Source of the DNA: JAPXSY01 sp034003585
GTDB taxonomy: Bacteria > Verrucomicrobiota > Kiritimatiellia > RFP12 > UBA1067
Length of the DNA: 40,535 nucleotides
Direction: 5' to 3'
Assembly (NCBI GenBank): GCA_034003585.1
Contig: JAVEYH010000018.1
Coordinates: 1 to 40,535 of the forward strand
The notes beneath the pieces were generated by a model, which had not been told where the DNA came from, did no database searches, and worked only from the letters and a program-made list of their open reading frames with translations. Position numbers and translations under genes: made by a program. Positions 17,339-25,634 of this stretch are shown here, in pieces (position 1 is the stretch's first letter; each line of letters opens with the position of its first letter).

Positions 17339-18507
17339 CGGATCAGCCGGTTCTCGATCAGCACCGGGCCGCCCCATTTGCCGGTTGTGACCAGATCGAG
17401 ATCGCCGTCGCCGTCCATGTCGGCGGCCACGATGTTCAGGCCGGCGCCGATCCCCTGATCCACCAGTATGGGGTGCCGGCTGAAGGACGGGACGGGGCCC
17501 GGGGTGAAGCGGTAAAAATAGAGGCAGAGTTTGCCGTACGCGTCGGGATCGCCGCCGTTATGGGCCATGAAGCGTTTGCCGGTGATGATCTCAGGGTGAC
17601 CGTCGCCGTCGAGGTCGGCGAAGGCCAAGTAGTGGGCCTGGGACCAGGAGTCATCGATGACATGCTGTTCCCATGACCGGCCGCCGTCCGGCGTGCGGCG
17701 TTGCGCGTACCAGAATATGCCGTGACCGTGGGCCGAACTGGCGATCAGGTCGTTCAGCCCGTCGCGGTTCACGTCGCATACCAGAATGTTGGAGGTGTGG
17801 CCGGTTTTGCCGCCTTTCGCGCCCAAGGAGAGGGGGTGTTCCCTCCAGGTTCCGGTTCGGATGTCGGCGGGCGCCTCGAACCAGGCGTTGGGGCGGATGA
17901 TGTCCGGGCGCCCGTCCCCGTTGAGGTCGCCCGCGCCCGCGCCGAATTCCATCCGGTTGGTAGAGACGGTGTGGCGCACAAATGCGGGCCGCCCCTCCGC
18001 GTCCCCGCTCCCCTCATACCAGACCGTGATCTGCGTTTGGGGCAGGAACTCCAGCGCGCGCCCGTCGCCGTCGATATCCTCCAGGGTGCCGGTCTCGTGG
18101 TTGCCGAGCTTCTCGATCGTGTGGAGGGGCCAGAGGCCCGGCGCGCCGAACGTGTTCTCAAACCAGAAGGAGGTCTGCGCAAACCAGGTCGCGGCCAGCA
18201 CATCGGGCTTGCCGTCGCCGTTGACGTCCAGAATCAGGTTGCAGAAATCGTCGGCATACCCTTTGCCGTCCTCTCCCACCGTGCCGCTGACCGTGCGGAA
18301 GGTCACGGGACGCCAGTCGGGCGCGAGGTAAAGGGTAGGGCCGGCCGCGATGTCGGGTTTGCCGTCGCCGTTGAAATCCGCTACCGCGCACGCTTCGGTC
18401 CGGTTGGTGCCGATCCGGTGGGGTATGAACGTCACTTCAGCGGCCGCGGCGGTGCCGAGCGCGAGAGTCGGGATGGCGGATAGCAACAGTGGGCGGGATA
18501 TGCGCAT
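17335..18507 (-). CDS. Secreted FG-GAP/integrin-alpha-like beta-propeller protein
   Basis: This 390-residue protein has a signal peptide (MRISRPLLLSAIPTLALGTAAAA) and about seven calcium-binding DxDG-type loops spaced through the chain: DFNGDGKPD, DVNGDGKPD, DIDGDGRA, DLNGDGRPD, DVNRDGLND, DLDGDGHPE and DMDGDGDLD. This fits a seven-bladed FG-GAP/VCBS propeller that binds calcium and, in relatives, glycans or proteins. No catalytic motif is visible. The start has GGAGAG eight bases upstream. It is first in the minus-strand operon, with a promoter-like sequence shared in a 239-bp divergent region with purA. Its stop overlaps the start of the ATP-grasp gene. Confidence 0.85.
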   Translation of the reverse strand: MRISRPLLLSAIPTLALGTAAAAEVTFIPHRIGTNRTEACAVADFNGDGKPDIAAGPTLYLAPDWRPVTFRTVSGTVGEDGKGYADDFCNLILDVNGDGKPDVLAATWFAQTSFWFENTFGAPGLWPLHTIEKLGNHETGTLEDIDGDGRALEFLPQTQITVWYEGSGDAEGRPAFVRHTVSTNRMEFGAGAGDLNGDGRPDIIRPNAWFEAPADIRTGTWREHPLSLGAKGGKTGHTSNILVCDVNRDGLNDLIASSAHGHGIFWYAQRRTPDGGRSWEQHVIDDSWSQAHYLAFADLDGDGHPEIITGKRFMAHNGGDPDAYGKLCLYFYRFTPGPVPSFSRHPILVDQGIGAGLNIVAADMDGDGDLDLVTTGKWGGPVLIENRLIR

Positions 18508-18530
18508 GGGGTTCTCTCCAAACGGGGATC

Positions 18531-18560
18531 AGTATAGCGCGGCGCGCGGGGATTTGTCTT
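18531..18560 (-). promoter_or_regulatory. Predicted promoter of the FG-GAP/ATP-grasp operon
   Basis: On the minus strand, AAGACA (18560-18555), 18 bp, then a good TATACT (-10, 18536-18531). The -35 box is weak (4 of 6). The -10 box lies 23 bp before the FG-GAP start. Confidence 0.45.
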
Positions 18561-18664
18561 GCGAAAAAGGGGTGGGTTCACGGAAACGCGTTTTGTTCCC
18601 GTTCCGGGCCGGGAGAATCGTTTTCGGCCTGCCGGGCAAAAATTCGGCTTTCGGCTGACAAGGG

Positions 18665-18694
18665 TTGCCCCCGGCTCCGGGAATCGGGTATAGT
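18665..18694 (+). promoter_or_regulatory. Predicted promoter of purA and the downstream cluster
   Basis: TTGCCC (18665-18670), an 18-bp spacer and TATAGT (18689-18694), 52 bp before purA. It is one of the clearest matches in the window and shares the TTGCC form. Confidence 0.65.
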
Positions 18695-18746
18695 GAAACC
18701 CCGTTGTACCGGAGGGGCCGGTACGGGTTCTCACGAGGGAGCGGTT

Positions 18747-20027
18747 ATGCCGAATACGATTTTGGTGGGTGCGCAGTGGGGGGATGAGGGCAAGGGTAAG
18801 GTGATCGATGTCCTCACCAGCCAGGCGGACCTGATTGTGCGGTATCAGGGGGGGAGCAATGCCGGGCACACGGTGATCGCGGACGGCCGGAAGCATGTGC
18901 TGCACCTGATCCCGTCCGGGATCCTGCACGCGGGCAAGCAATGCGTGATCGGCAATGGCGTGGTGATGGATCCGTTCGACCTGATCCGGGAGATCGACGG
19001 CTTGCGCGAACAGGGGTTCGATCCGGTCGGCCGGCTGCATATCAGTGACCGGACCCACATGGTGATGAGCTGGCACCGCGCGCTGGATGCGGCCGATGAG
19101 GCGCGGCGCTCGCAGGAGAGGAAGATCGGGACCACCGGCCGCGGCATCGGTCCGGCCTACGGCGCCAAAATGGGGCGTTCGGGCCTGCGCGTGGGGGACA
19201 TGCTCTCCCCGTCGTTCCCGGAAACCGTGGAGGCGGGGGTGGCGGAAGCCAACGCGGTGCTGGCCGGTTGGGGCGCGCCGCTACTGGACGGGCGCGAGAT
19301 CCGGACACGTTATGAGAACGCGGCCCGCACGCTGGCCCCGTACATCGCCGATACCGTGGCGCTCGTGAATGAGGCGGACCGCGCGGGCAAAAGCATTCTG
19401 CTGGAGGGTGCCCAGGGCACGATGCTGGACATCGATTTCGGAACCTATCCCTTTGTGACCTCGTCCAACCCCACGGCCGGCGGAGCCTGCACGGGTTCCG
19501 GTCTCTCGCCGCGCCGCATCGACCGGGTGGTCGGCGTGATCAAATGTTACACGACCCGCGTGGGGGCCGGGCCGTTCCCCACCGAACTGGCCGATGAGAC
19601 CGGCGAGCGGCTGCGGCAGAAGGGCGGCGAATTCGGCGCGACCACCGGACGCCCGCGGCGGTGCGGCTGGTTTGATGCCGTGGTGGGCCGGTACGCCGCG
19701 ATGGTCAACGGTGTGGATTTCTGGGCCATGACCAAGCTGGATGTGCTCGACGAGGAGCCGGTGATCCGGATCTGCACCGCCTATCAGCGCGACGACGGGG
19801 TCCGGTACGAAATTTTTCCTTCCGATCTGCGCGTCCTGGAACGCTGCGCGCCTGTCTATGAGGAGATGCCCGGTTGGCTCACCCCGACCAGCCACTGCAC
19901 CCGCTACGAGGATCTGCCCCTCAAGGCCCGCGCGTATGTGGAGCGCCTGGTCGCGCTGATCGGCGGGCGTCTGGGGATCCTTTCGGTGGGGCCCGCGCGC
20001 GAAACCACGCTGCGGCTGGGGTTGTGA
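18747..20027 (+). CDS. purA: Adenylosuccinate synthetase
   Basis: PurA condenses IMP with aspartate using GTP to form adenylosuccinate, the first committed step to AMP. The 426-residue length is normal. Signatures are intact: GAQWGDEGKGKVID at the N-terminus (the catalytic Asp and P-loop), RYQGGSNAGHTV with the catalytic His, TGRGIGPAYGAKMGRSG, EGAQGTMLDIDFGTYPFVTSSN, and the C-terminal YEDLPLKARAYVERL. The frame stays open far upstream, but ATG 18747 is fixed by the family N-terminus and by GAGGGAG just before it. uppS follows 28 bp later, so purA probably heads the uppS-cdsA-dxr cluster. Confidence 0.98.
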   Translation: MPNTILVGAQWGDEGKGKVIDVLTSQADLIVRYQGGSNAGHTVIADGRKHVLHLIPSGILHAGKQCVIGNGVVMDPFDLIREIDGLREQGFDPVGRLHISDRTHMVMSWHRALDAADEARRSQERKIGTTGRGIGPAYGAKMGRSGLRVGDMLSPSFPETVEAGVAEANAVLAGWGAPLLDGREIRTRYENAARTLAPYIADTVALVNEADRAGKSILLEGAQGTMLDIDFGTYPFVTSSNPTAGGACTGSGLSPRRIDRVVGVIKCYTTRVGAGPFPTELADETGERLRQKGGEFGATTGRPRRCGWFDAVVGRYAAMVNGVDFWAMTKLDVLDEEPVIRICTAYQRDDGVRYEIFPSDLRVLERCAPVYEEMPGWLTPTSHCTRYEDLPLKARAYVERLVALIGGRLGILSVGPARETTLRLGL

Positions 20028-20055
20028 CCGCGGGCCGCCTCACCGCGCGCACGGA

Positions 20056-20805
20056 ATGAGTGTGGATACGCAAACAAACAGAGTGCCCGCGCACATCGCC
20101 ATCATCATGGATGGCAACGGCCGCTGGGCACGTCAGCGAGGCAAGCCGCGCTTGGCGGGGCACGAGGCCGGGTCCGAAACGGTCCGTTGCGTTCTCAATT
20201 ACTGCCGCGACGCCGGGGTGCGCTATCTGACGCTCTACGCGTTCAGCACCGAGAACTGGTCGCGTCCGCCGGAGGAGGTCGCCGGGCTGATGACGCTGCT
20301 GGGTGCCTTCATCGGCAAATACGAGCGCGAGTTGATCGCGCGTCAGGTGCGCCTGCGGGTGATCGGGCGGCGCGAGGATCTCTCGGCCCCGTTGCGGGAG
20401 GCCCTGACGCGTCTGGAACGCGAGACGGCGCACTTCGAGCGTCAGCTTCTCATCGCCCTGAGCTACAGCGGACGTAGCGAGTTGGCGCGCGCGGCGCGGC
20501 GGATCGCGGAAGAGGTCCGGGCCGGCACGCTTGCGCCGGAGCAGGTTGATGAGGCCGCTGTGGCGGCCCGGCTCGACGCGCCGGATGTGCCGGATCCCGA
20601 TCTGATCATCCGCACCAGTGGCGAGTGGCGCATCAGCAATTTTCTGCTGTGGCAGAGCGCCTACAGCGAGTTTTTCGTGACTCCGGTGCTGTGGCCCGAT
20701 TTCCGCGAGGCGGAGTTTCAGGCGGCGCTGGCCGCGTATGCCAAGCGCGAGCGGCGTTTCGGCGGGGTGGCGGCGGAGGCGGACGGAAAGGGGGCGCCAT
20801 GCTGA
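20056..20805 (+). CDS. uppS: Isoprenyl transferase (undecaprenyl diphosphate synthase)
   Basis: UppS extends farnesyl diphosphate with isopentenyl units to the C55 carrier used for peptidoglycan and O-antigen assembly. The 249-residue protein shows IIMDGNGRWARQRG with the catalytic Asp, GHEAGSETVRCV, LTLYAFSTENWSRP, and at the C-terminus DPDLIIRTSGEWRISNFLLWQSAYSE, all diagnostic of cis-prenyltransferases. The ribosome site is weak. Its last 7 bp overlap the cdsA start. It feeds the lipid carrier to MurG and the other wall enzymes encoded nearby, and dxr and ispG, which make its precursors, follow in the same cluster. Confidence 0.97.
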   Translation: MSVDTQTNRVPAHIAIIMDGNGRWARQRGKPRLAGHEAGSETVRCVLNYCRDAGVRYLTLYAFSTENWSRPPEEVAGLMTLLGAFIGKYERELIARQVRLRVIGRREDLSAPLREALTRLERETAHFERQLLIALSYSGRSELARAARRIAEEVRAGTLAPEQVDEAAVAARLDAPDVPDPDLIIRTSGEWRISNFLLWQSAYSEFFVTPVLWPDFREAEFQAALAAYAKRERRFGGVAAEADGKGAPC

Positions 20806-21707
20806 TTCGGAGAATCCTCGCCGGGGTGCTGGTGGGCGCGGCCTGGCTGTTGAGCCTCTGCGCCATGCCAGGCTGGATGCTGTTCGGGGTGCTGCTGGTG
20901 ATGTCGTGCGCCTGCCAGAACGAGTTTTACCAGATGATGAAGCGTAACGGCCATCCGGTGAGCCGTAACGGGGGCATGGTCATGGGGGTGTTGTGGATGA
21001 CGGCCTGCTACGCCTTTCCGCCGCATGCCGCGGGAAGGCTGCCGACCGGCCACCAGTTCGAAACCCTGATGTTGGCCGTGTTGGTCTCGGCCCTGCTGGT
21101 ACGCGTGCTTTTTGACTCGCGGATCGCCAAGCCTGTCGAACATGTGGGCGTCACCCTGTTGGGGTTCTTCTATCTGCCGTTCATGCTGAGTTTCTTCATC
21201 CGGCTGGCCCAGTGGGGGGCGGACGAGATGTTCGAGATCCCCTCCGCCCGCGCGGGTGTTTTTCTTGCCTCCTATCTGGCGGCGGTGGTGAAATTCAGCG
21301 ACGTCAGCGCGTTTGCGGTCGGGGTGACGCTGGGACGCCACAAACTGTTTCCGCGGGTCTCGCCGAAAAAATCCTGGGAAGGGTTGGCCGGCGGGATCGC
21401 CGCCTCCATGGCGGTCAGCGCGGGGCTGGTGGCCGCCGCCAAACGGTTCGCCTGTCTGCCGGGCGGTCCGCTGGCGGAGTTGAGCATGTCCCACGCGCTG
21501 GTCTTGGGCATGGTGCTCGGTGTGGTCGGCGCGCTGGGGGATCTGATCGAATCCATGTTCAAGCGGTCGGTGAACGCCAAGGATTCGGCCGGTCTGTTGC
21601 CGGGCGGCGGCGGAGGGATTCTGGATATGTTCGACAGTCTGACCTTCACGCCCGCGGTCCTCTATTTTTACCTGGCCTGGTTTGTGGGGCAGTCGGTGGC
21701 GTCATGA
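20799..21707 (+). CDS. cdsA: Phosphatidate cytidylyltransferase
   Basis: CdsA makes CDP-diacylglycerol from phosphatidate and CTP in the inner membrane. The 302-residue protein is strongly hydrophobic with about eight expected membrane segments. Signatures KFSDVSAFAVG, SPKKSWEGLAGG, GDLIESMFKRSVNAKDS and the C-terminal GGILDMFDSL identify the family. In the usual PGHGGxxDRxD signature the His and Arg are replaced here: the segment reads PGGGGGILDMFD, although both Asp residues remain. ATG 20799 overlaps the uppS end by 7 bp, and the CdsA stop overlaps the dxr start (ATGA), so the three are translationally coupled. Confidence 0.93.
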   Translation: MLIRRILAGVLVGAAWLLSLCAMPGWMLFGVLLVMSCACQNEFYQMMKRNGHPVSRNGGMVMGVLWMTACYAFPPHAAGRLPTGHQFETLMLAVLVSALLVRVLFDSRIAKPVEHVGVTLLGFFYLPFMLSFFIRLAQWGADEMFEIPSARAGVFLASYLAAVVKFSDVSAFAVGVTLGRHKLFPRVSPKKSWEGLAGGIAASMAVSAGLVAAAKRFACLPGGPLAELSMSHALVLGMVLGVVGALGDLIESMFKRSVNAKDSAGLLPGGGGGILDMFDSLTFTPAVLYFYLAWFVGQSVAS

Positions 21708-22912
21708 GATCGGTGGTCATACTCGGGAGCACGGGATCGATCGGCGAGAATGCCCTGCGCGTGATCGGGGCGCAGCCCGGAGCGTTGCGCGTGGCGGGGC
21801 TCTCGACCCGGACGCGCATCACGCGTGTTTTGGATCAGGCCCTCCGGTTTCATGTCCCGGTGGTGGCGGTCGCGGACGGAAACGCGGCGCGGGAGGCGGA
21901 GGCGCTGGCCCGTCCGCACGGTATCGAGGTCTGGCCCGGTGAGGAGGGGGTGGCGGCACTGGCGGCGCTGCCGGAGGCGGACACGGTCCTGTGCGCCCTT
22001 GTCGGCCTGGCCGGCCTTGGCCCGGTGCTGGCGGCGATCCGGGCGGGGCACGATGTGGCGCTGGCCACCAAAGAAGTGCTGGTCGCAGCGGGCGAACTGG
22101 TGATGCGGCGGCGGGCAGCCGCCGGTGTGCGGATGCTCCCGGTCGATAGCGAACACAGTGCCCTGTTCCAATGCCTGCAGGCCCCGGGGTTCCCGCCGGC
22201 CTGCGTGCGCGACGCCGCGGACGCCTCCCGCATCGAAGAGCGTGTGGCGCGGTTCGCGCTGACCGCGTCGGGAGGGCCGTTCGCCGCGCGCAAAGAAACG
22301 GATTTCGACCGGGTCACGCCTGAGGAGGCACTGGCCCATCCGCGGTGGGACATGGGACGGAAGGTCACGATCGATTCGGCCACGATGATGAACAAGGGCC
22401 TGGAGATTCTGGAGGCGCGCTGGCTGTTCAATCTGCCGGTCGCCAAGATCGATGTGGTGATCCATCCGGAGAGCGTGGTGCACTCGATGGTCACGTTTGC
22501 GGACGGTGCCACGCTGGCGCAACTTTCCGTGCCCGATATGCGTTTCCCGATCCAGTATGCCCTGACGTGGCCGGAACGGCTGACCGCGGATCTGCCCCGC
22601 CTGGACCTGGCCCGGATGGGCCGCCTGACGTTCGCCGAACCGGATACGGCGCGGTTCCCCTGTCTGCGGCTGGCGCGGGAGGCGGCACAGGCGGGGGGGA
22701 CTGCGCCTGCGGCGCTCAATGCTGCGGATGAGGTGGCGGTGGAGGCTTTTCTGTCCGGGGCGATCCCGTTTTCCGGCATCGCCCGGACGGTCGAGGCGGT
22801 GATGGCGCGGCATGACTCGAAAGCCTGTGCCGGGCTGGAAACCATTTTCGAAGCGGATGCATGGGCGCGCCGCCAGGCGGCCGCGCTGGTGAAGAAGGCA
22901 GGGACAACGTGA
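21704..22912 (+). CDS. dxr: 1-deoxy-D-xylulose 5-phosphate reductoisomerase
   Basis: Dxr converts DXP to MEP with NADPH, the committed step of the non-mevalonate isoprenoid pathway. The 402-residue protein has the NADPH site ILGSTGSIGENALRVI at the N-terminus, ATKEVLVAAGE, the metal/substrate motif DSEHSALFQCL, TASGGPF, HPRWDMGRKVTIDSATMMNKGLE and VVIHPESVVHSMV. All expected catalytic motifs are present, so it should be active. ATG 21704 overlaps the cdsA stop by 4 bp. With ispG further on, two MEP-pathway genes are in the same cluster as uppS, which uses the product. Confidence 0.98.
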   Translation: MRSVVILGSTGSIGENALRVIGAQPGALRVAGLSTRTRITRVLDQALRFHVPVVAVADGNAAREAEALARPHGIEVWPGEEGVAALAALPEADTVLCALVGLAGLGPVLAAIRAGHDVALATKEVLVAAGELVMRRRAAAGVRMLPVDSEHSALFQCLQAPGFPPACVRDAADASRIEERVARFALTASGGPFAARKETDFDRVTPEEALAHPRWDMGRKVTIDSATMMNKGLEILEARWLFNLPVAKIDVVIHPESVVHSMVTFADGATLAQLSVPDMRFPIQYALTWPERLTADLPRLDLARMGRLTFAEPDTARFPCLRLAREAAQAGGTAPAALNAADEVAVEAFLSGAIPFSGIARTVEAVMARHDSKACAGLETIFEADAWARRQAAALVKKAGTT

Positions 22913-22928
22913 GTGTGCGCCGCGCCGC

Positions 22929-22950
22929 GGCATGCCGTTTGCGGCGTGCC
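22929..22950 (+). promoter_or_regulatory. Hairpin between dxr and rseP
   Basis: GGCATGCCG-TTTG-CGGCGTGCC is a 9-bp stem (one G-T pair) with a 4-nt loop in the 65-bp gap. It could be an attenuator or RNA-processing structure; no T-tract follows, so it is not a clear terminator. Confidence 0.35.
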
Positions 22951-22977
22951 GGACCGGCATGAGACAGGTGGAAGAGC

Positions 22978-24432
22978 ATGGAATGGATCAGTCTGATTGG
23001 GTCGGGTGTTTGCGTGGCGCTGTTTTTCAGCCTTGCCATCTTTATTCATGAGTTCGGGCATTTTCTCGCCGCGCGACGGCTTGGGTTGCGCGTGGACGCC
23101 TTTTCGATCGGATTCGGCCCTGCGCTCTGGAAACGCACCGTGGGCGGTGTGGTGTATAAGGTGGGGTGCGTGCCGTTCGGCGGGTATGTGGCCCTGCCGC
23201 AATTGGATCCCTCCGGGATGGAGAAGGTGCAGGGAAGCGGGCGGGGCGGGGAGGAAGAGACTTGCTCCGGGCTGGAGGATGTTGCCCCGTGGAAGCGGAT
23301 TGTGGTCGCGTTGGCCGGACCGGCCGGGAACCTCGTGCTCGCCATCCTTCTGGCCTATTTCCTCTTTCTGGCTCCGGGGGTGAAAACGGGTGTGCTGGAT
23401 ACGCGGATCGGTTCCGTGTCGGAAACTTCGGAAGCATGGAAAGCGGGGGTGCGTCCCGGAGACCGGATCCTGAGCGTCAACAACCGGAAGGTGGGGACCT
23501 GGGCCGATCTGCAGGTGGAATGCCAACTCGCGGGCGATTCCGGCAAAGCCGTGTTCGGCATCCGGCGCGGGGACACGGTGCGGGAGGTGGTGCTGCCGTT
23601 CCGGACCAGTGAGATTGTGGAGCTGAAGATGCTGGAGGGGGTCTTTCCCGCAACGGTCTGCGAGGTGTCGGCGCTCATGCCCGATATGCCCGCGATTCAG
23701 GCCGGGCTGCTTCCGGACGATGTGGTGACGGAGATCAACGGACAGCCGGTGCGGGAGGCCCAGCAGTTCGCCGAAGCGATCCAGCGTAACCAAGCGGTGC
23801 CCGCAACGCTTGCGGTGAGACGGGGCCGGGAGATCCGTCGGATCGTGCTGACGCCCCGTTTTGACGAGGCCTCGGAACGTTATCTGGTCGGCATTGTCTG
23901 GAAAGACGCCGCGGAACGGGTTCGCGCCTGGATGATGTACCGCAATCCCTGGCGCCAGTTGAAGTGGGATTCCCTGTCGGTGGTGCGCGTGCTTCAGGCC
24001 CTGCTCATGCCGGAATCAAAGGGCGAACGCAAGGCGGTGGCCCGCAATGTGGGCGGGCCGGTGGCCATCGTGATCGGACTCTTCCATACGGTCCGGGGCG
24101 ACATTCTGGATGCCGTCGGGTTCCTGCGGATGATCTGCGTGAATCTGGCGATCCTGAACCTGCTGCCGTTTCCGGTCCTGGACGGCGGCCACATCCTGTT
24201 CGCGCTGTATGAGGTGGCCACCCGGCGCAAGCCGCACCCCAAAGTCGTTTCGGTGCTGGTGAACGCCTTCGCGGTTTTGCTGATCGGTCTGATGGCGCTG
24301 CTGTTTTACCGTGACATCGCGCGCCAGGTCAAAGTCTCGCGGGCCGTCCGCGCCGCAGTGCGCGAGGCGGAGGCGCAGGCGGCGTCCGGCACCAACGCGC
24401 CGGCCGGGCCGCGGCAATCGGAGTTGAAGTGA
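22978..24432 (+). CDS. rseP: RIP metalloprotease RseP (site-2 protease)
   Basis: RseP cuts membrane-bound anti-sigma factors and signal peptide remnants within the inner membrane. This 484-residue protein has the N-terminal zinc motif IHEFGHFLAAR in the first membrane helix, the FSIGFGPALWKR and GCVPFGGYVALPQ segments, ALAGPAGNLVLAILLAYFLF, two PDZ-like regions (around WKAGVRPGDRIL and AIQAGLLPDDVV), and the C-terminal NLLPFPVLDGGHILFALYE with the third metal ligand. A further transmembrane segment follows before a charged tail. ATG 22978 follows AGGTGGAAG. It lies 65 bp after dxr and 96 bp before ispG. Confidence 0.95.
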   Translation: MEWISLIGSGVCVALFFSLAIFIHEFGHFLAARRLGLRVDAFSIGFGPALWKRTVGGVVYKVGCVPFGGYVALPQLDPSGMEKVQGSGRGGEEETCSGLEDVAPWKRIVVALAGPAGNLVLAILLAYFLFLAPGVKTGVLDTRIGSVSETSEAWKAGVRPGDRILSVNNRKVGTWADLQVECQLAGDSGKAVFGIRRGDTVREVVLPFRTSEIVELKMLEGVFPATVCEVSALMPDMPAIQAGLLPDDVVTEINGQPVREAQQFAEAIQRNQAVPATLAVRRGREIRRIVLTPRFDEASERYLVGIVWKDAAERVRAWMMYRNPWRQLKWDSLSVVRVLQALLMPESKGERKAVARNVGGPVAIVIGLFHTVRGDILDAVGFLRMICVNLAILNLLPFPVLDGGHILFALYEVATRRKPHPKVVSVLVNAFAVLLIGLMALLFYRDIARQVKVSRAVRAAVREAEAQAASGTNAPAGPRQSELK

Positions 24433-24479
24433 TCGACAAACCCGCTGTTCACCGGGAGAAACAAGAACAAATCGGCAAT

Positions 24480-24498
24480 TTGAACGTGTAACGTTCAA
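24480..24498 (+). promoter_or_regulatory. Inverted repeat in the rseP-ispG gap (possible operator or hairpin)
   Basis: TTGAACG-TGTAA-CGTTCAA is a perfect 7-bp dyad with a 5-bp spacer, 30 bp before ispG. It could be an operator, an RNA hairpin or a relic of a heptanucleotide repeat. No promoter is evident beside it. Confidence 0.4.
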
Positions 24499-24528
24499 CT
24501 CTCAAGGAATGGGCGAGGGGGGGGAGGC

Positions 24529-25611
24529 ATGCGGTGTCCGCGCACAGCGACGCGTCAGGTTCATGTGGGGGCTGTCGCCATCGGCGGCGGCGCCCCGGTG
24601 AGTGTGCAGACCATGGCGAACGCCGATCCGCACGATGCGGAGGCCCTGCTGCGCCAGATTCGCGAAGCCGCGGACCTCGGGTGTGATTTGGTGCGTCTGA
24701 CCGTGCCGGATCACGCGGCGGCGGAAACCTTCGGTCAGGTGCGCGCGCGTTCCCCGCTGCCGCTGGTGGCGGACATCCATTTCGATCACCGGCTGGCCCT
24801 GGCGGCGCTGGCGGCCGGCGCGGACGGGCTGCGCATCAACCCCGGCAACATCGGCGGCCCCGAACGGGTCCGCGCCGTCGTGACGGCGGCCCGCGCGAAC
24901 CGCATCCCCATCCGTATCGGCGTCAACGGCGGTTCGTTGGAAAAGGATCTGCTCGCGCGATACGGTTCCGCGACGCCCGAAGCGCTGGTGGAAAGCGCGC
25001 TGCGGCATGTGGCCCTGCTCGAGGCCGAGGACTACCGCGAGATGAAACTCTCGGTCAAGGCCTCCGACGTGCCGCGCACCATCGCGGCCTACCGCCTGTT
25101 GTCGGAACAAACCGACTATCCGCTTCATCTGGGCGTGACGGAGGCCGGCACGTTCCTGCCCGGGACGGTGCGCTCCTGCGTGGCGCTCGGCGCGCTCTTG
25201 CTGGAGGGCATCGGCGACACGATCCGCGTTTCGCTGACGGATCTGCCGGCCCAAGAGGTGCGCGTGGGGGTGGAACTCTTGCGCAGTGTCGGACTGCGTG
25301 CGCCGGGCGCTTCGGTGACCTCTTGCCCGACGTGCGGCCGGACGCGGGTGGACGTGGCCGGCCTGGCGTTGCGGGTCGAAGAGCGCCTCGAACGGTTTTA
25401 CCGCGAGCACCCGGACGCGCCGCGGCCGCAGGTGGCGGTCATGGGATGTGTGGTCAACGGTCCGGGGGAGGCGAAGGGCGCCGACATCGCGGTGGCCGGC
25501 GGCGACGGGGTGTTTGCACTGTTCGTGCGGGGCGAGCGGGTCAGGACCCTTCCCGAGGCGGAGGCGTTGGAGGCGATCATCCGGATGGTAACCGAATGGC
25601 CCCGCCCGTGA
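24529..25611 (+). CDS. ispG: 4-hydroxy-3-methylbut-2-en-1-yl diphosphate synthase
   Basis: IspG (GcpE) is an iron-sulfur enzyme that turns MEcPP into HMBPP, the penultimate step of the MEP pathway. The 360-residue protein matches the short bacterial form. It has RQVHVGAVAIGGGAPVSVQTM, LVADIHFDH, LRINPGNIGG, IPIRIGVNGGSL, the first cluster cysteines in SCPTCGRTRVD, and GCVVNGPGEAKGADI with the third Cys and the conserved Asn-Gly-Pro-Gly-Glu. The expected 4Fe-4S ligands are present. The start at 24529 has a strong GGGGAGG site. It ends 6 bp before the converging lipoprotein gene. Confidence 0.97.
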   Translation: MRCPRTATRQVHVGAVAIGGGAPVSVQTMANADPHDAEALLRQIREAADLGCDLVRLTVPDHAAAETFGQVRARSPLPLVADIHFDHRLALAALAAGADGLRINPGNIGGPERVRAVVTAARANRIPIRIGVNGGSLEKDLLARYGSATPEALVESALRHVALLEAEDYREMKLSVKASDVPRTIAAYRLLSEQTDYPLHLGVTEAGTFLPGTVRSCVALGALLLEGIGDTIRVSLTDLPAQEVRVGVELLRSVGLRAPGASVTSCPTCGRTRVDVAGLALRVEERLERFYREHPDAPRPQVAVMGCVVNGPGEAKGADIAVAGGDGVFALFVRGERVRTLPEAEALEAIIRMVTEWPRP

Positions 25612-25612
25612 A

Positions 25613-25634
25613 GGCCGCTACAGACCGAGCGGCC
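25613..25634. terminator. Hairpin at the ispG/lipoprotein convergence point
   Basis: GGCCGCT-8 nt-AGCGGCC is a perfect 7-bp stem directly after the ispG stop and overlapping the end of the minus-strand gene. Its place suits a bidirectional terminator, but no T-tract follows on either strand. Confidence 0.45.
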
